This document shows positions 1-8,038 of a stretch of 64,000 bases of DNA, piece after piece; position 1 is the stretch's first letter, and each line of letters opens with the position of its first letter. The DNA comes from Saccharothrix carnea (GTDB lineage Bacteria; Actinomycetota; Actinomycetes; Mycobacteriales; Pseudonocardiaceae). The position numbers and the translations under genes are program-made. The stretch lies in the NCBI RefSeq assembly GCF_003014735.1, contig NZ_PYAX01000011.1:159087-223086 (forward strand), given 5' to 3'. The notes beneath the pieces were generated by a model that was given only the letters and a program-made list of their open reading frames with translations, was not told where the DNA came from and did no database searches.

Positions 1-916
1 GCAGGGCGTTGACCTTCGAGTGCTGCAACTCGTGCACGAGCGCTTCGGCGAACTCCGTCGCGGACCGCTTGGGCGACAAGGCGATCGCGCCGAACGCCGC
101 CGAGGAGGACGCCGCGAACACGTCCCGCCGCGAGTCCAGCGGCACGACCGTCGACAGGCCCGCCGACAGCTCCTCCGCCGAACCGGGGTGCCGGGCGGTC
201 AGCAGTTCCCAGGCCTCGTCGAGGTACTTGCGCCACTCGTCCCACTCGCTGTCGCTCAACGGGTCGGGTGCCACCGGCCCGCCGAACTCCCGGTACGGCC
301 CGAGGTCGTCCACCACGACCTCGACCGCGTGCCCGCGCGCGGAGCTGCGGTGCCGTCGCACGGCCCGCCACTCGACCGGCCCCGGCACCTCGATCGTCGT
401 GCCCGACGCGGAGTTGACGACCCGCGCCTGGCCCACCGGGAAGCGCCCGGACAACCGGTACGCGCCCACCGTGGGCAACGTGACGGCGCCGTGCACCACG
501 GGGACGGTCAACGCGCACGGCCGCCCACCGCGGACCGCCGCCGCGGCGGCGACGGCGTGGAACCAGCCGACCTCCGACCACAGCGGAGTGGCGTCCACCG
601 CGGTGCCGAGCACCTGGCGCAGGGCGCGGGTCAGCCAGACGCCCACCGAGTGGTGCATCAGGACTTCTTCCACCACGTCCGGCGCGATGTGCTCGACTTC
701 GGCCAACAGCGTCCACGCACCGTCGATGTCGGCGAACGGGCCGAGCCGTGACGTGACCGGGGAAGCAGCTTCCAGGAAAGCGCGCAGGCGGAGCTTGCGG
801 ACGCTGTACTGGGTTCTCCGCAAAATTGCCATTCCCGCCGCGGAGACGGCTCCCGAGCAGATCTCGTCGAACACGAAGCGGGGCAAGCGGTGGGTGCTCA
901 GCCCGAGTGGGTTCAT
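1..916 (-). CDS. HExxH-type peptide beta-hydroxylase, copy 1 (3' part outside window)
   Basis: The first 305 residues of a protein whose C-terminus lies beyond the left edge. It carries LVHELQHSKVNAL, with the HExxH motif at His295, Glu296 and His299, and aligns along its length with the second copy at 14774-16435 (shared features include VVVDDL, a VPLD segment before the motif and the FAE-LVHELQHSK block). This family, long annotated only as 'HExxH motif', is now described as alpha-ketoglutarate-dependent peptide beta-hydroxylases acting on ribosomal peptides; that role here is inferred. The ATG overlaps the TGA of the upstream small peptide gene (ATGA), so translation is probably coupled and the peptide is the likely substrate. 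Confidence 0.8.
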   Translation of the reverse strand, partial: MNPLGLSTHRLPRFVFDEICSGAVSAAGMAILRRTQYSVRKLRLRAFLEAASPVTSRLGPFADIDGAWTLLAEVEHIAPDVVEEVLMHHSVGVWLTRALRQVLGTAVDATPLWSEVGWFHAVAAAAAVRGGRPCALTVPVVHGAVTLPTVGAYRLSGRFPVGQARVVNSASGTTIEVPGPVEWRAVRRHRSSARGHAVEVVVDDLGPYREFGGPVAPDPLSDSEWDEWRKYLDEAWELLTARHPGSAEELSAGLSTVVPLDSRRDVFAASSSAAFGAIALSPKRSATEFAEALVHELQHSKVNAL

Positions 917-1089
917 GGGTTGAACTGCTCCTGGACCGAATCACCGAACCCACCCAACCGGAACCGGTCGAGCGTGCGGTGAACGGCCTGGTGGAGCGCG
1001 GTGTCGTGCAGCGTTCTCATCTCGGACAACGAGGTCGAAGCGAGATCCAACAAGTCCGAGGACAGTTCTGCTGGTGTTTCCACGGTCAT
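913..1089 (-). CDS. Small precursor-like peptide 1 (FxsA-like leader, VQEQF near C-terminus)
   Basis: A 58-residue protein. The ATG at 1089 follows a strong GGGAGG ribosome site 8 nt upstream. The middle reads DLASTSLSEMRTLHDTAL then a helix ending in LDRF, resembling the leader of FxSxx-COOH precursors (D-x-x-x-x-SL-x-x-LR-x-LDxPAL). The C-terminus is GDSVQEQFNP, not FxSxx. A paralogue at 16428-16622 has the same arrangement and the same VQEQF. Its stop overlaps the start of the HExxH hydroxylase gene. I infer a RiPP-like substrate modified by that enzyme. It could instead be a small regulatory subunit; no product is known from the sequence alone. Confidence 0.65.
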   Translation of the reverse strand: MTVETPAELSSDLLDLASTSLSEMRTLHDTALHQAVHRTLDRFRLGGFGDSVQEQFNP

Positions 1090-1371
1090 ACCGGCCGCCT
1101 CCCGATACCGCCCGATTCCATCATGCACGAACACGCACATGTCCGGGAGTGGCCGAACGGATAATCCGCCCCACGGCCATCCGGTCTTACGACGAATGGC
1201 CCCGGCCCCTCGGTGCTGCGTGGCAGCGGGCGCACCGCCATCGCCGAGAGCGCCGACGCGCGCTCCACCGCGATCGCCACCTCCCCGCTGACCAGCGTGC
1301 TCGACCGCGGCGACCTGCTCACCCACGCCGAACGCGTGCTCCGGCCGGCGCGACGCTGACCGGCCGCCGGT

Positions 1372-2082
1372 CTACCGGCGGACCGAGGCGATCAGGCCGA
1401 CCGGCGGGAGCAGGCCGGCGGCCATCCGGCGTTCCTCGGCGGCACGGATGGTGTCGAGGACGTCGGCGGTGTGCGTGCCCGGTTCGGTCCAGACACCACC
1501 GCGTCCGTTGACCAGGCGCCACAGGATGCTCGTCCCCACCGTGGTCAGGTCGGAGCCGACGCGGCCCAGCGCGGCGATCAGGGCGGAGCCCCGGTGGAGG
1601 AAGTCGTGACCGGCGACCCAGGCGTCGAGCGGGTCACCGGACGGCGGCTCGGCGTCGAGCAGACCGGCGGCGACCAGCAGTGCGCGGTTGTCGTGCAGGA
1701 AGTGCGCGCCGGCGTGGTCCACCCGTTCCCAGGCGAACTCCTCGATGACGACCTGCCCACCCGGAACGACCAACCCGGCCGCGTGGTCCACGACCCCGGC
1801 CAAGTCCTCGGCGTGGTGCAGCGACCGCGTGAACAGCACGACGTCGTACTCGCCGGAGACCTCGCGGACGTCGGCCTGGACGACGCGCACACCACGTTCC
1901 CGTGCCGCGGCGGCCATCTCGGCGTCGCGGTCCACTCCGGTCACCTGATAACCCAGTTCCCCCAGAGCCGCGGCCAGAGCACCGCGGCCGCAGCCGACTT
2001 CGAGCACCCGCGCCGGTGGCGCCGGCAGCAGTGGTGTCAGGTGGGCGAGCGTGTGGGGCACAGCGACAACGGACAGATCCAT
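1372..2082 (-). CDS. Class I SAM-dependent methyltransferase
   Basis: A 236-residue protein with motif I VLEVGCGRGALAAAL at about residues 26-40, an acidic motif II (VTGVD) and a DVVLFTRSLHHAEDL segment typical of small-molecule methyltransferases of the Methyltransf_11/25 type, followed by LVVPGGQVVIEEF. The C-terminal third is less conserved and likely sets substrate specificity, which I cannot name. It lies upstream of the precursor/HExxH pair on the same strand, separated by about 280 bases without a convincing gene, so a link to peptide modification is possible but unproven. Confidence 0.8.
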   Translation of the reverse strand: MDLSVVAVPHTLAHLTPLLPAPPARVLEVGCGRGALAAALGELGYQVTGVDRDAEMAAAARERGVRVVQADVREVSGEYDVVLFTRSLHHAEDLAGVVDHAAGLVVPGGQVVIEEFAWERVDHAGAHFLHDNRALLVAAGLLDAEPPSGDPLDAWVAGHDFLHRGSALIAALGRVGSDLTTVGTSILWRLVNGRGGVWTEPGTHTADVLDTIRAAEERRMAAGLLPPVGLIASVRR

Positions 2083-2092
2083 TCCGGCGACC

Positions 2093-2266
2093 TTAGATCG
2101 GACCTGCCCGGTGATCGACGGGTTTTGCCGCGCCCGCTTCGAGTTCCAGTCGCGCCGGGGTGCCGTCAGCGAGCTGCGGGCGCTGGGTGACGGCCTGGTC
2201 GAGCTGCCTGGCCAGCACGGGGATGGTGGTCGACATCAGGTAGGTCTGCGCACCGGCCTCCATCAT
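2093..2266 (-). CDS. Small hypothetical ORF overlapping the antitoxin-like gene
   Basis: A 57-residue ORF starting MMEAGAQTYL. Its ATG overlaps the TGA of the antitoxin-like gene by 4 bases (ATGA), the arrangement expected for a coupled second gene. No toxin family (PIN, RelE, MazF) is recognisable, and the C-terminal half is low complexity. It may be the stub of a lost toxin gene or simply non-coding. Confidence 0.3.
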   Translation of the reverse strand: MMEAGAQTYLMSTTIPVLARQLDQAVTQRPQLADGTPARLELEAGAAKPVDHRAGPI

Positions 2267-2481
2267 GCGCCGGACCGGGCCGCGGTAGCTGATGCCGAGT
2301 CCGCAGGCGCCCCTGCGGCAGCCGCGGCACCTTCCTCGACCACGCCGCCCGAGATCGTCGCGATCACCTCGCCGTCGCGTGTGATGACCAGCTCGTCACC
2401 GGGCCCGAGGCGGTCGATCAGCGCCACGACGTCGTCGGGCAGGCGCGTCACGTCGATCCGCGCGATGTGCTCGTCGGTCAT
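2263..2481 (-). CDS. Antitoxin-like small protein (Phd/YefM-type fragment)
   Basis: A 72-residue protein with VALIDRLGPGDELVITRDGEVIATIS, the core of Phd/YefM-type prevent-host-death antitoxins. The canonical N-terminal segment that binds DNA is short here, and the C-terminus is an Ala-rich tail (residues 50-72) rather than a clear toxin-binding helix. The expected toxin gene downstream is absent or decayed, so this is probably an orphan or degraded antitoxin. Confidence 0.5.
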   Translation of the reverse strand: MTDEHIARIDVTRLPDDVVALIDRLGPGDELVITRDGEVIATISGGVVEEGAAAAAGAPADSASATAARSGA

Positions 2482-2720
2482 CGGACCCCGGCCCGGGGCA
2501 GCTTCCTCATCTCAAGGTCATTTTCCCACAACCGCGACCGCGGCCGGTCGGAAGGCGACGCTCCGGCCACTGCCGCGGGGCGTTCCGCGGCCAGGCGGGT
2601 CCGGACGGCCCGACCCCTCGGCGAGCCGTCCGGACCTGCTTGGCGAGCCGACCGGCCGGCTCCCGATCACCGGGACCGGCGGTAAGGGCAACGTGACTTA
2701 CGGTGCCCCTGCGTGGACCC

Positions 2721-3203
2721 CTAGAAGGGGACGCAAACGCTCACGCCGCGGTGGCAGACGACTCCTTCGAGGAAGTAGTCGGGATCTCCGGTGGTCATCC
2801 AGATGTAGAGCTCATTGGCCCCGCCGACGACATCCGCCGGGATGGAGAAGGACGCCGGCCCCGACCTGTCGCACCAGGTGCTGGAACTGACGGTGTCCAG
2901 GTAGGTGTCACCGGCCCAGGCTTCCGCGTAGATCCGCCGGCACCCGACTGCCTTGAACGACCCGGTGACGCCGACCGACCGGTTGTACCAGGTGACCGTG
3001 CCTTTGTAGTAGCTCGCCCCGACCACGATCGGGAACGTGCTGGTGGGGTAGCCGGCGACGGTGGCGGCAGTGGCGGTGGCCGGGGCGGCAGTGGCCGGTG
3101 CCGCCGCGAAGATCATCCCGGCGATCGACGCCACCGCGGCCAGCAGCGCGCCGACCCTCCTCGTGCGGCTCTTCGCCTTCGGCGCGTCCTTCAGCCTCAC
3201 CAT
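2721..3203 (-). CDS. Secreted hypothetical protein
   Basis: A 160-residue protein with a signal peptide: basic start (KDAPKAKSRTRR), hydrophobic core GALLAAVASIAGMIFAA and an ATAA cleavage region near residue 40. The mature part is small, rich in Tyr, Ser and Thr, with four cysteines (VGCRR, TWCDR, VVCHR, SVCVPF) that could form two disulfides. No family recognised. It is divergent from the ArsR-type regulator gene, with which it shares a promoter region of 190 bases. Confidence 0.65.
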   Translation of the reverse strand: MVRLKDAPKAKSRTRRVGALLAAVASIAGMIFAAAPATAAPATATAATVAGYPTSTFPIVVGASYYKGTVTWYNRSVGVTGSFKAVGCRRIYAEAWAGDTYLDTVSSSTWCDRSGPASFSIPADVVGGANELYIWMTTGDPDYFLEGVVCHRGVSVCVPF

Positions 3204-3351
3204 GACAAACCACTCCCAACTTCTTCGAGTAACGGGGTACTGGCCCCAGATCGCCGTCGTGCGGAGGCGACCGCCCAGGATCGGGCGGTGCGCGTTGCCG
3301 CCGCTGTTCGGCAACACCACCCAACCCCGCGTCGACCTCGGACCGGAAAGC

Positions 3352-3369
3352 ATTCGAGCCGGTTCGAAT
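3352..3369. promoter_or_regulatory. Near-perfect palindrome, likely ArsR-type operator
   Basis: ATTCGAGCCGGTTCGAAT is an 18-bp palindrome with one mismatched pair. It sits about 26 bases before the GTG of the winged-helix regulator. A TAGCGT -10-like hexamer at 3384-3389 would place transcription start at or next to the GTG (leaderless mRNA), so the palindrome covers the -35 region. Autoregulation is inferred. Confidence 0.45.
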
Positions 3370-3395
3370 CCGCCGCCGACTGCTAGCGTCGGCGA

Positions 3396-4379
3396 GTGCT
3401 CACGCTGCGTGCAGACGCCGACACGGTGGCCAGGACACGGTTGTCGCCTTCCCCGGCGTCGGAGTCCGTGGCGTGGCTGAGGCTCACCGCCGCGTCGGGA
3501 CGGCACCCGGTGTTCGGAGATCCCGGACCACTCGCCCGCGCGTCGCTGGCCCATCCGGACGTCGCCCTGCTCGCGGACCTGTTGCCGCACAACGGCGACA
3601 CCTACACGCCCGACCTGCTCACCCCGCAACCGGGCACGGACGCGCACCGCCGTGACCTGATCGACGAGCAGATCGCGCAGATCGAGGCCGCGGCGCAGGA
3701 AGACCTCGAAACCCAGGTCTTCACCTACACCGAGACCCACTGGAGCAGGCCGCTGCGGGCCGCGACCCGCCGGATCGCGGAGTCGGGGCGGATGCAGCGG
3801 CGGCTCGCGAACGGCCTCGCCCGGTTCTGGCGGGACACCCTCGCCGACGGCTGGCCGGAACTGCGCTCGATCATCGACCGGGACATCGCCCACCGCGCGA
3901 CGGCCATCGCCACCCACGGCATCGGCCGGACGCTCGGGGCGCTGCACCCCGACGTCGACTGGGCGGGAGACGCGGTCACCCTCGCCAGGTCGAGGGACGG
4001 CGAGATCGACGTCACCGGCCGGGACCTGGTCCTCGCCCCCGGCGTGCTCAACTGGTCCGACGTCGTCATCCAGGTCGACGTCCCGGGCCAGTTCGTCCTC
4101 TACTACCCCGCCCAGAGGATCGGAGCCGGCCGGGACCGCGGGTCCGGCGGAATCGTGCGAGTGGTCGGCAACACCCGAGCGACCCTGCTGTCCGACCTCG
4201 ACACCGCCCGGTCCACCGCGGAACTCGCCACCCGACTCGGTTACGCGCCGGCCACCGTCTCCTACCACCTCGGCGCCCTGCACCGCGCCCGCCTCGTCAC
4301 CAAGGTCCGGGACGGGCGCTACGTGCTGTACCAGCGGACAGCACAGGCAACGCGCCTGTTGGAAGAAGCCCACGACTGA
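3396..4379 (+). CDS. ArsR-type winged-helix transcriptional regulator
   Basis: A 327-residue protein. The C-terminus carries a winged helix-turn-helix: LLSDLDTARSTAELATRLGYAPATVSYHLGALH (about residues 266-300) followed by LVTKVRDGRYVLYQRT, as in ArsR-family repressors. The first 260 residues are a long N-terminal domain of the kind found in actinobacterial ArsR-type regulators with a DUF5937-like extension. There is no cysteine metal site in the HTH helix. The GTG start has no ribosome site but a -10 box just upstream, consistent with leaderless translation. It may control the divergent secreted protein. Confidence 0.8.
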   Translation: MLTLRADADTVARTRLSPSPASESVAWLRLTAASGRHPVFGDPGPLARASLAHPDVALLADLLPHNGDTYTPDLLTPQPGTDAHRRDLIDEQIAQIEAAAQEDLETQVFTYTETHWSRPLRAATRRIAESGRMQRRLANGLARFWRDTLADGWPELRSIIDRDIAHRATAIATHGIGRTLGALHPDVDWAGDAVTLARSRDGEIDVTGRDLVLAPGVLNWSDVVIQVDVPGQFVLYYPAQRIGAGRDRGSGGIVRVVGNTRATLLSDLDTARSTAELATRLGYAPATVSYHLGALHRARLVTKVRDGRYVLYQRTAQATRLLEEAHD

Positions 4380-4475
4380 CCGGGCCACCACCCCACCGCT
4401 CGAGCCACCGCCCGGACGACAACAACTGTCCGTTCCGCTCGAAGATGGCGGACGCCCAGCCCGGTGAACAGTAAT

Positions 4476-4529
4476 CCGCCACGTAGGTCCGGACTGCGAT
4501 CGATCGAGTTGTCCGGACCTAGTTGGCGG
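4476..4529. repeat. Left inverted pair of 19-bp transposon-end-like repeats
   Basis: CCGCCACGTAGGTCCGGAC (4476-4494) and its near inverted copy GTCCGGACCTAGTTGGCGG (4511-4529) face each other around 16 bases. The same unit recurs at 6404-6473. Repeated short sites at both ends of a segment are typical of Tn7/Mu-like elements, where they bind the transposase. Confidence 0.55.
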
Positions 4530-4590
4530 ATTCGACGACGACCGATGCAAGACCATAATCACGTTAGCTAGCGCCGATGAGGAGGTCGAC

Positions 4591-5601
4591 TTGAACGTCC
4601 GCTCCCTGGCCGCGACGGCGGTACTCGCCCTGACCGCCAGCATGCTTGCCGCCACGCCCGCGCAGGCGGAGACTTTCGATACCTTCACCCCGCAAACGAT
4701 CTCGGTGCCCAAGCAGGTCCAGCCTGTCGTGCACAGCGTCACTCCCGTAGGCACCATTTGGCTGGACATGACCGCCACGCAGACCGCATACGTGGTGTCG
4801 AAGATGCGGGTCAACGACGCCACCATCCGCAGCCTCTTCGACAACGAGATCGTCTGCCAGGGGCCGGGCGGGTGGAGCAAGAACATGGTGATCGGGCAGA
4901 ACGTGTACGACCTGAACTCGGGCTCCCCGTATCAGGACGTGACGCTCTACACCCGTTTCCTCGTACACCCCGGCGTCGCCGGCAGGGTCACCTGCACCGC
5001 GAACGTGCGGGGTAACTCGCTCAGCACGACCAGTGCCGCCACCTATCGGCTGGTCAGCGGGTACCTCACGTTCGCCGACACCTCGGTTGTCAACGCCGCC
5101 GACGGGCAACCGGTGCAGTCCAGCGTGAGCGCAGGGGTGCACGCCCTCAAAGGCGGCACATTGTGGCTGCCCAACCTCGGCTACTTCGACCTTCCCTCGA
5201 CTGTGCAGGGCCTCAACGTCGTCGGCGATGTCAACCTGAAGGTCTGCCATCCAGACGGCCCGGACGACCCGTGTGACAGGTACGGGTCGGCCCAGGTGAA
5301 GTTCACGCTGTTCATCAACCAGTGGAAGTCGGACGGCACACTCTGCAAGGACGACAGCAGCATCCAGGTCACGCACAACGTGCCGTACTGGGTGCACCAC
5401 AAATACGTGCCACTCAACAAAGCGGACTTCACCGTGAGCACGGCGCCGGGTTGCATCCCCCGGTTCAACGCCTACGTCAAGGTCGAGTGGTTGAGCGGCC
5501 AGACCGCCGGAATCCATGGCACTGCTAACCTCACCGACTCCCAGGGCTCGACAACCAAGCACGACTCCGATATGAGCCACGCCTACGTACTGCCGTACTG
5601 A
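4591..5601 (+). CDS. Secreted hypothetical protein
   Basis: A 336-residue protein. The TTG start follows GAGGAGG with a 5-base gap. Signal peptide: VRSLAATAVLALTASMLAATPAQA, cleavage near residue 26. The mature protein is beta-rich with six cysteines spread as pairs (IVCQG, VTCTA, KVCHP, DPCDR, TLCKD, PGCIP), suggesting disulfide-stabilised Ig-like or beta-sandwich domains. No enzyme motif is visible. Codon use is slightly less GC-biased than its neighbours. It lies inside the segment bounded by the transposon-end-like repeats, so it may be cargo. Confidence 0.7.
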   Translation: MNVRSLAATAVLALTASMLAATPAQAETFDTFTPQTISVPKQVQPVVHSVTPVGTIWLDMTATQTAYVVSKMRVNDATIRSLFDNEIVCQGPGGWSKNMVIGQNVYDLNSGSPYQDVTLYTRFLVHPGVAGRVTCTANVRGNSLSTTSAATYRLVSGYLTFADTSVVNAADGQPVQSSVSAGVHALKGGTLWLPNLGYFDLPSTVQGLNVVGDVNLKVCHPDGPDDPCDRYGSAQVKFTLFINQWKSDGTLCKDDSSIQVTHNVPYWVHHKYVPLNKADFTVSTAPGCIPRFNAYVKVEWLSGQTAGIHGTANLTDSQGSTTKHDSDMSHAYVLPY

Positions 5602-5609
5602 CCTCGCGC

Positions 5610-6330
5610 TCACCTCACCGGCGTGGCCGAGCTGGTGACCATGGTGTCCGGGGTCAGCGGCCGGGTCAGATCGGTGTGGAGATCCTGGCGCCAGAGCAGG
5701 TGGAACAGCACCGGCAGCACCGCGATCGGATCTGCCGGTGGCCTGGGCTCCGTCCATCAGCCCGCGAGGCTGACTGAACGCCACGCGTAACGCGGGCGCG
5801 ACGTCGGCCAGGCCGTGGCGCGCGTGTCGGTAGCCGGCCAGCCAGCGACTGTGCCCGGCGGTGCGCCGACCACCTCGTAGTCCGAGCCCATCAGTGGGCA
5901 GGCCGCGCGGGTGGCGTCGAACGCGACCTGGTCACGTGGCTTGATCCGGTGGGCGGGGCGGACGTCGAGCACCCGCGCCGAGCCGTCGGCGAGACGGGCG
6001 AAGTAGTCCGGGGCGTGGGAGCGGGGCTTGCCTTCGGCTGTGGTCCAGAACAGCCAGAACGGCTGGGAGGCGATGTCCACGACGTCGGCGTCGAAGACGA
6101 GCAGGACCAGGGTGTCGCGCTCGACCCAGGGCTCGTAGCCGACCAGGGTGCCGTCGTGGCAGTCCACCAACGGCCGGAGTAGTGCCGCTGGCCCTTGTAG
6201 GACGGAAGCGCGCGCACGGGCAGGCAAGACTCGAACGGGATCTGCCACGCCTTGGTCAACGGCAGGCGCTGCTCGCCCTCCTCGTCGGCGAACGCGACGT
6301 CGTACCGCTCGTCGGACGGCGGGCCGGCGC
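5610..6330 (-). pseudogene. TnsA-like transposase endonuclease subunit, frameshifted remnant
   Basis: Pieces of one TnsA-like protein are spread over three frames. Frame 1 gives RYDVAFADEEGEQ to KGQRHYSGRWW; frame 2 gives GTLVGYEPWVERDTLVLLVF, IASQPFWLFW and HAPDYFARLADGSARVLDVR; frame 3 gives WLAGYRHARHGLADVAPALR; then a further shift leads to ADPIAVLPVLFHLLWR and a stop at 5610. Conserved catalytic-region landmarks (ERD, APDY, VLDVR-K) remain, but at least three frameshifts make a functional product unlikely. The family supplies the nicking subunit of heteromeric Tn7/Mu-like transposases in actinobacteria. Confidence 0.75.
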
Positions 6331-6403
6331 CGCCGGGTACGAGCTCCAGGTTCCGCGCCGAGGCATCTTCCCGGCAGAGCACCGGCCCGCTCGCACCAAC
6401 CCC

Positions 6404-6473
6404 CCGCCAACTAGTCCCGGACTCCGCCACCGCTCCGCCACGTACACCCGGACTCCGCCACCTTCGCGCGGAC
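6404..6473. repeat. Right array of 19-20-bp transposon-end-like repeats
   Basis: Three units: CCGCCAACTAGTCCCGGACT (6404-6423), CCGCCACGTACACCCGGACT (6435-6454) and a weaker CCGCCACCTTCGCGCGGAC (6455-6473). They match the pair at 4476-4529 and lie beside the TnsA remnant, as expected for one element end. Confidence 0.55.
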
Positions 6474-6534
6474 CGGTCAACAACGGCCGCGAGCGGTCAA
6501 GTTGATGGTTGTCACCGGGCAATCACACAGAGTA

Positions 6535-6546
6535 TGGTCTAGACCT
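6535..6546. promoter_or_regulatory. DasR-responsive element (dre)-like site
   Basis: ATGGTCTAGACCT contains the perfect palindrome GGTCTAGACC, the heart of the Streptomyces dre consensus (ACTGGTCTAGACCACT). It lies about 90 bases before the LPMO start. DasR represses chitin and GlcNAc genes in actinomycetes, so the pairing of site and gene makes sense. Confidence 0.65.
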
Positions 6547-6635
6547 GCCGCCGCGTTTGGGTGAACGCTCCACCCAGCGCACTCGGGTTGGCGTTCGCCA
6601 CAAGCGTTTCCGCCCATCCGATCAGAGGAGTCCAC

Positions 6636-7151
6636 ATGTCACTCCGCCGAAGGATCGCCGCGGTGGCGGCAGGCGTGCTCGTCGCGCCGCTCGTGACGGT
6701 CGCCCTGCCCTCGGCGCCCGCGTTCGCGCACGGCTACGTCTCGTCACCCGCCAGCCGTCAGGCGCAGTGCGCCCGCGGTCTGGTGGCGTGCGGCGACGTC
6801 AAGTACGAGCCGCAGAGCGTCGAAGGCCCCAAGGGCCTGCGCAGCTGCAACGGCGGCGTCGCACGGTTCGCCGAGCTGAACGACGACAACCGGGGGTGGA
6901 AGGTCGCGAACACCGGCCGTTCGGTCACGTTCACCTGGACCTTCACCGCCCGGCACCGCACCGCGAACTACGAGTACTACGTGGCCGGCCGGCGGGTCGG
7001 CTTCGTCGACGGCGGCAACCAACAGCCCCCGGCCACCGTGTCGCACACGGTGAACCTGGGCGCGTCCGGCCGCCAGACGGTGCTCGCCATCTGGAACATC
7101 GGCGACACCTCCAACGCGTTCTACGCCTGCATCGACGTGAACGCGAGCTGA
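6636..7151 (+). CDS. Lytic polysaccharide monooxygenase, AA10 family
   Basis: A 171-residue protein; ATG after AGAGGAG with a 6-base gap. The signal peptide ends ...SAPAFA, so the mature chain starts with His32 (HGYVSSPASR), the N-terminal copper ligand of AA10 enzymes. His107 in TARHRTANYEYY is the likely second histidine of the copper brace. The spacing of cysteines and the C-terminal NAFYACIDV match chitin-binding-protein 33-type enzymes. A single domain without a carbohydrate-binding module. It probably oxidatively cleaves chitin (cellulose is possible) outside the cell. The upstream dre-like site suggests induction by GlcNAc. Confidence 0.92.
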   Translation: MSLRRRIAAVAAGVLVAPLVTVALPSAPAFAHGYVSSPASRQAQCARGLVACGDVKYEPQSVEGPKGLRSCNGGVARFAELNDDNRGWKVANTGRSVTFTWTFTARHRTANYEYYVAGRRVGFVDGGNQQPPATVSHTVNLGASGRQTVLAIWNIGDTSNAFYACIDVNAS

Positions 7152-7156
7152 CCAAC

Positions 7157-7301
7157 CGCGAGAGTCCAACGTCCAGCACGCGAGAGTCCAACGTTCGCGC
7201 ACCCCGAATTCAACGCTCAGGCTCACCCACTGCCGTGCTGAGCGTTGAATTCAGGTGCTCCGAGCGTTGGACTCTCGCGGTGTGAGCGTTGGACTCTCGC
7301 G
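7157..7301. repeat. Nested hairpin array between convergent genes (likely bidirectional terminator)
   Basis: CGCGAGAGTCCAACGT occurs at 7157 and 7179; GAATTCAACGCTCAG (about 7206-7220) pairs with CTGAGCGTTGAATTC (about 7238-7252); and CGTTGGACTCTCGCG occurs twice on the right. The result is a large nested inverted repeat exactly filling the gap between the convergent LPMO and SDR genes. Confidence 0.7.
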
Positions 7302-7309
7302 CGCGCGGG

Positions 7310-8038
7310 TCAGGCGGTGAAGCCGCCGTCGGCGTGCAGTTGCGCGCCGGTCACGTAACGGGCCTCGTCGGACGCCAGGAACGCCACCGCCGCCGCGATC
7401 TCCGCCGGCTCCGCGTAACGCCCGACCGCCGTGAAGCCGCGCACGACGTCGGCACCGGCACCGTCCGCCGGGTTCGAGTCGGTGTCCGTCGCACCGGGGT
7501 GCACCAGGTTCACCGTGATGCCGCGCGGCCCCAGCTCCCGCGCCAACGCCTTCGTCATCCCCGCCAACGCCGCCTTCGACGCCGCGTACAGCGAGAACCC
7601 GGGGAACACCGCCCGCTCGGCCACGTTGCTGCCGATGCCGATCACCCGGCCACCGGCGCCAAGGTGCGGCAACGCCGCCTTCACCGCGAGGAACGCCGCC
7701 CGCACGTTCACGTCGAACGTCCGGTCGAACTCCGCCACGCCCAACTCCTCCACCGGCCCGACGATGAACTCACCGGCGTTGTTCACCAGCACGTCCAACC
7801 GCCCCAGCACCGACACGGCCTCCTCGACCGCCGCGACCACCGCCTCCGCGTCACCGCTGTCCGCCCGGACGGCCACCACCCGCCGCCCCAGCCCTTTCAC
7901 CCGATCCACCACGTCGCCCGGGTCGTTCCGGTAGGTGATCGCCACGTCCGCACCCAACTCCGCCAACCGGATCGCGATCGCCGCACCGATACCCCTGCTG
8001 CCGCCCGTGACCAGGGCGACCTTGCCGTCGAAGTTCAT
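7310..8038 (-). CDS. SDR family oxidoreductase (FabG-like)
   Basis: A 242-residue classical short-chain dehydrogenase. Cofactor motif TGGSRGIG at residues 11-18, NNAG at about 86-89, active-site Ser in GIGSNVAER and YxxxK as YAASK, then NLVHPGATDTD and the C-terminal GAQLHADGGFTA. The VAITYRND segment after beta-2 suggests NADPH preference. The substrate cannot be told. It is divergent from the VMAP gene, with a 114-base shared upstream region. Confidence 0.9.
   Translation of the reverse strand: MNFDGKVALVTGGSRGIGAAIAIRLAELGADVAITYRNDPGDVVDRVKGLGRRVVAVRADSGDAEAVVAAVEEAVSVLGRLDVLVNNAGEFIVGPVEELGVAEFDRTFDVNVRAAFLAVKAALPHLGAGGRVIGIGSNVAERAVFPGFSLYAASKAALAGMTKALARELGPRGITVNLVHPGATDTDSNPADGAGADVVRGFTAVGRYAEPAEIAAAVAFLASDEARYVTGAQLHADGGFTA

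Noticed and set aside
1213..1359. Plus-strand 48-codon frame ending ...LLTHAERVLRPARR between the methyltransferase and precursor 1
   Set aside because: It reads like a real protein tail, but no family could be named, no ribosome site precedes it and the frame is too short; it may be a remnant.
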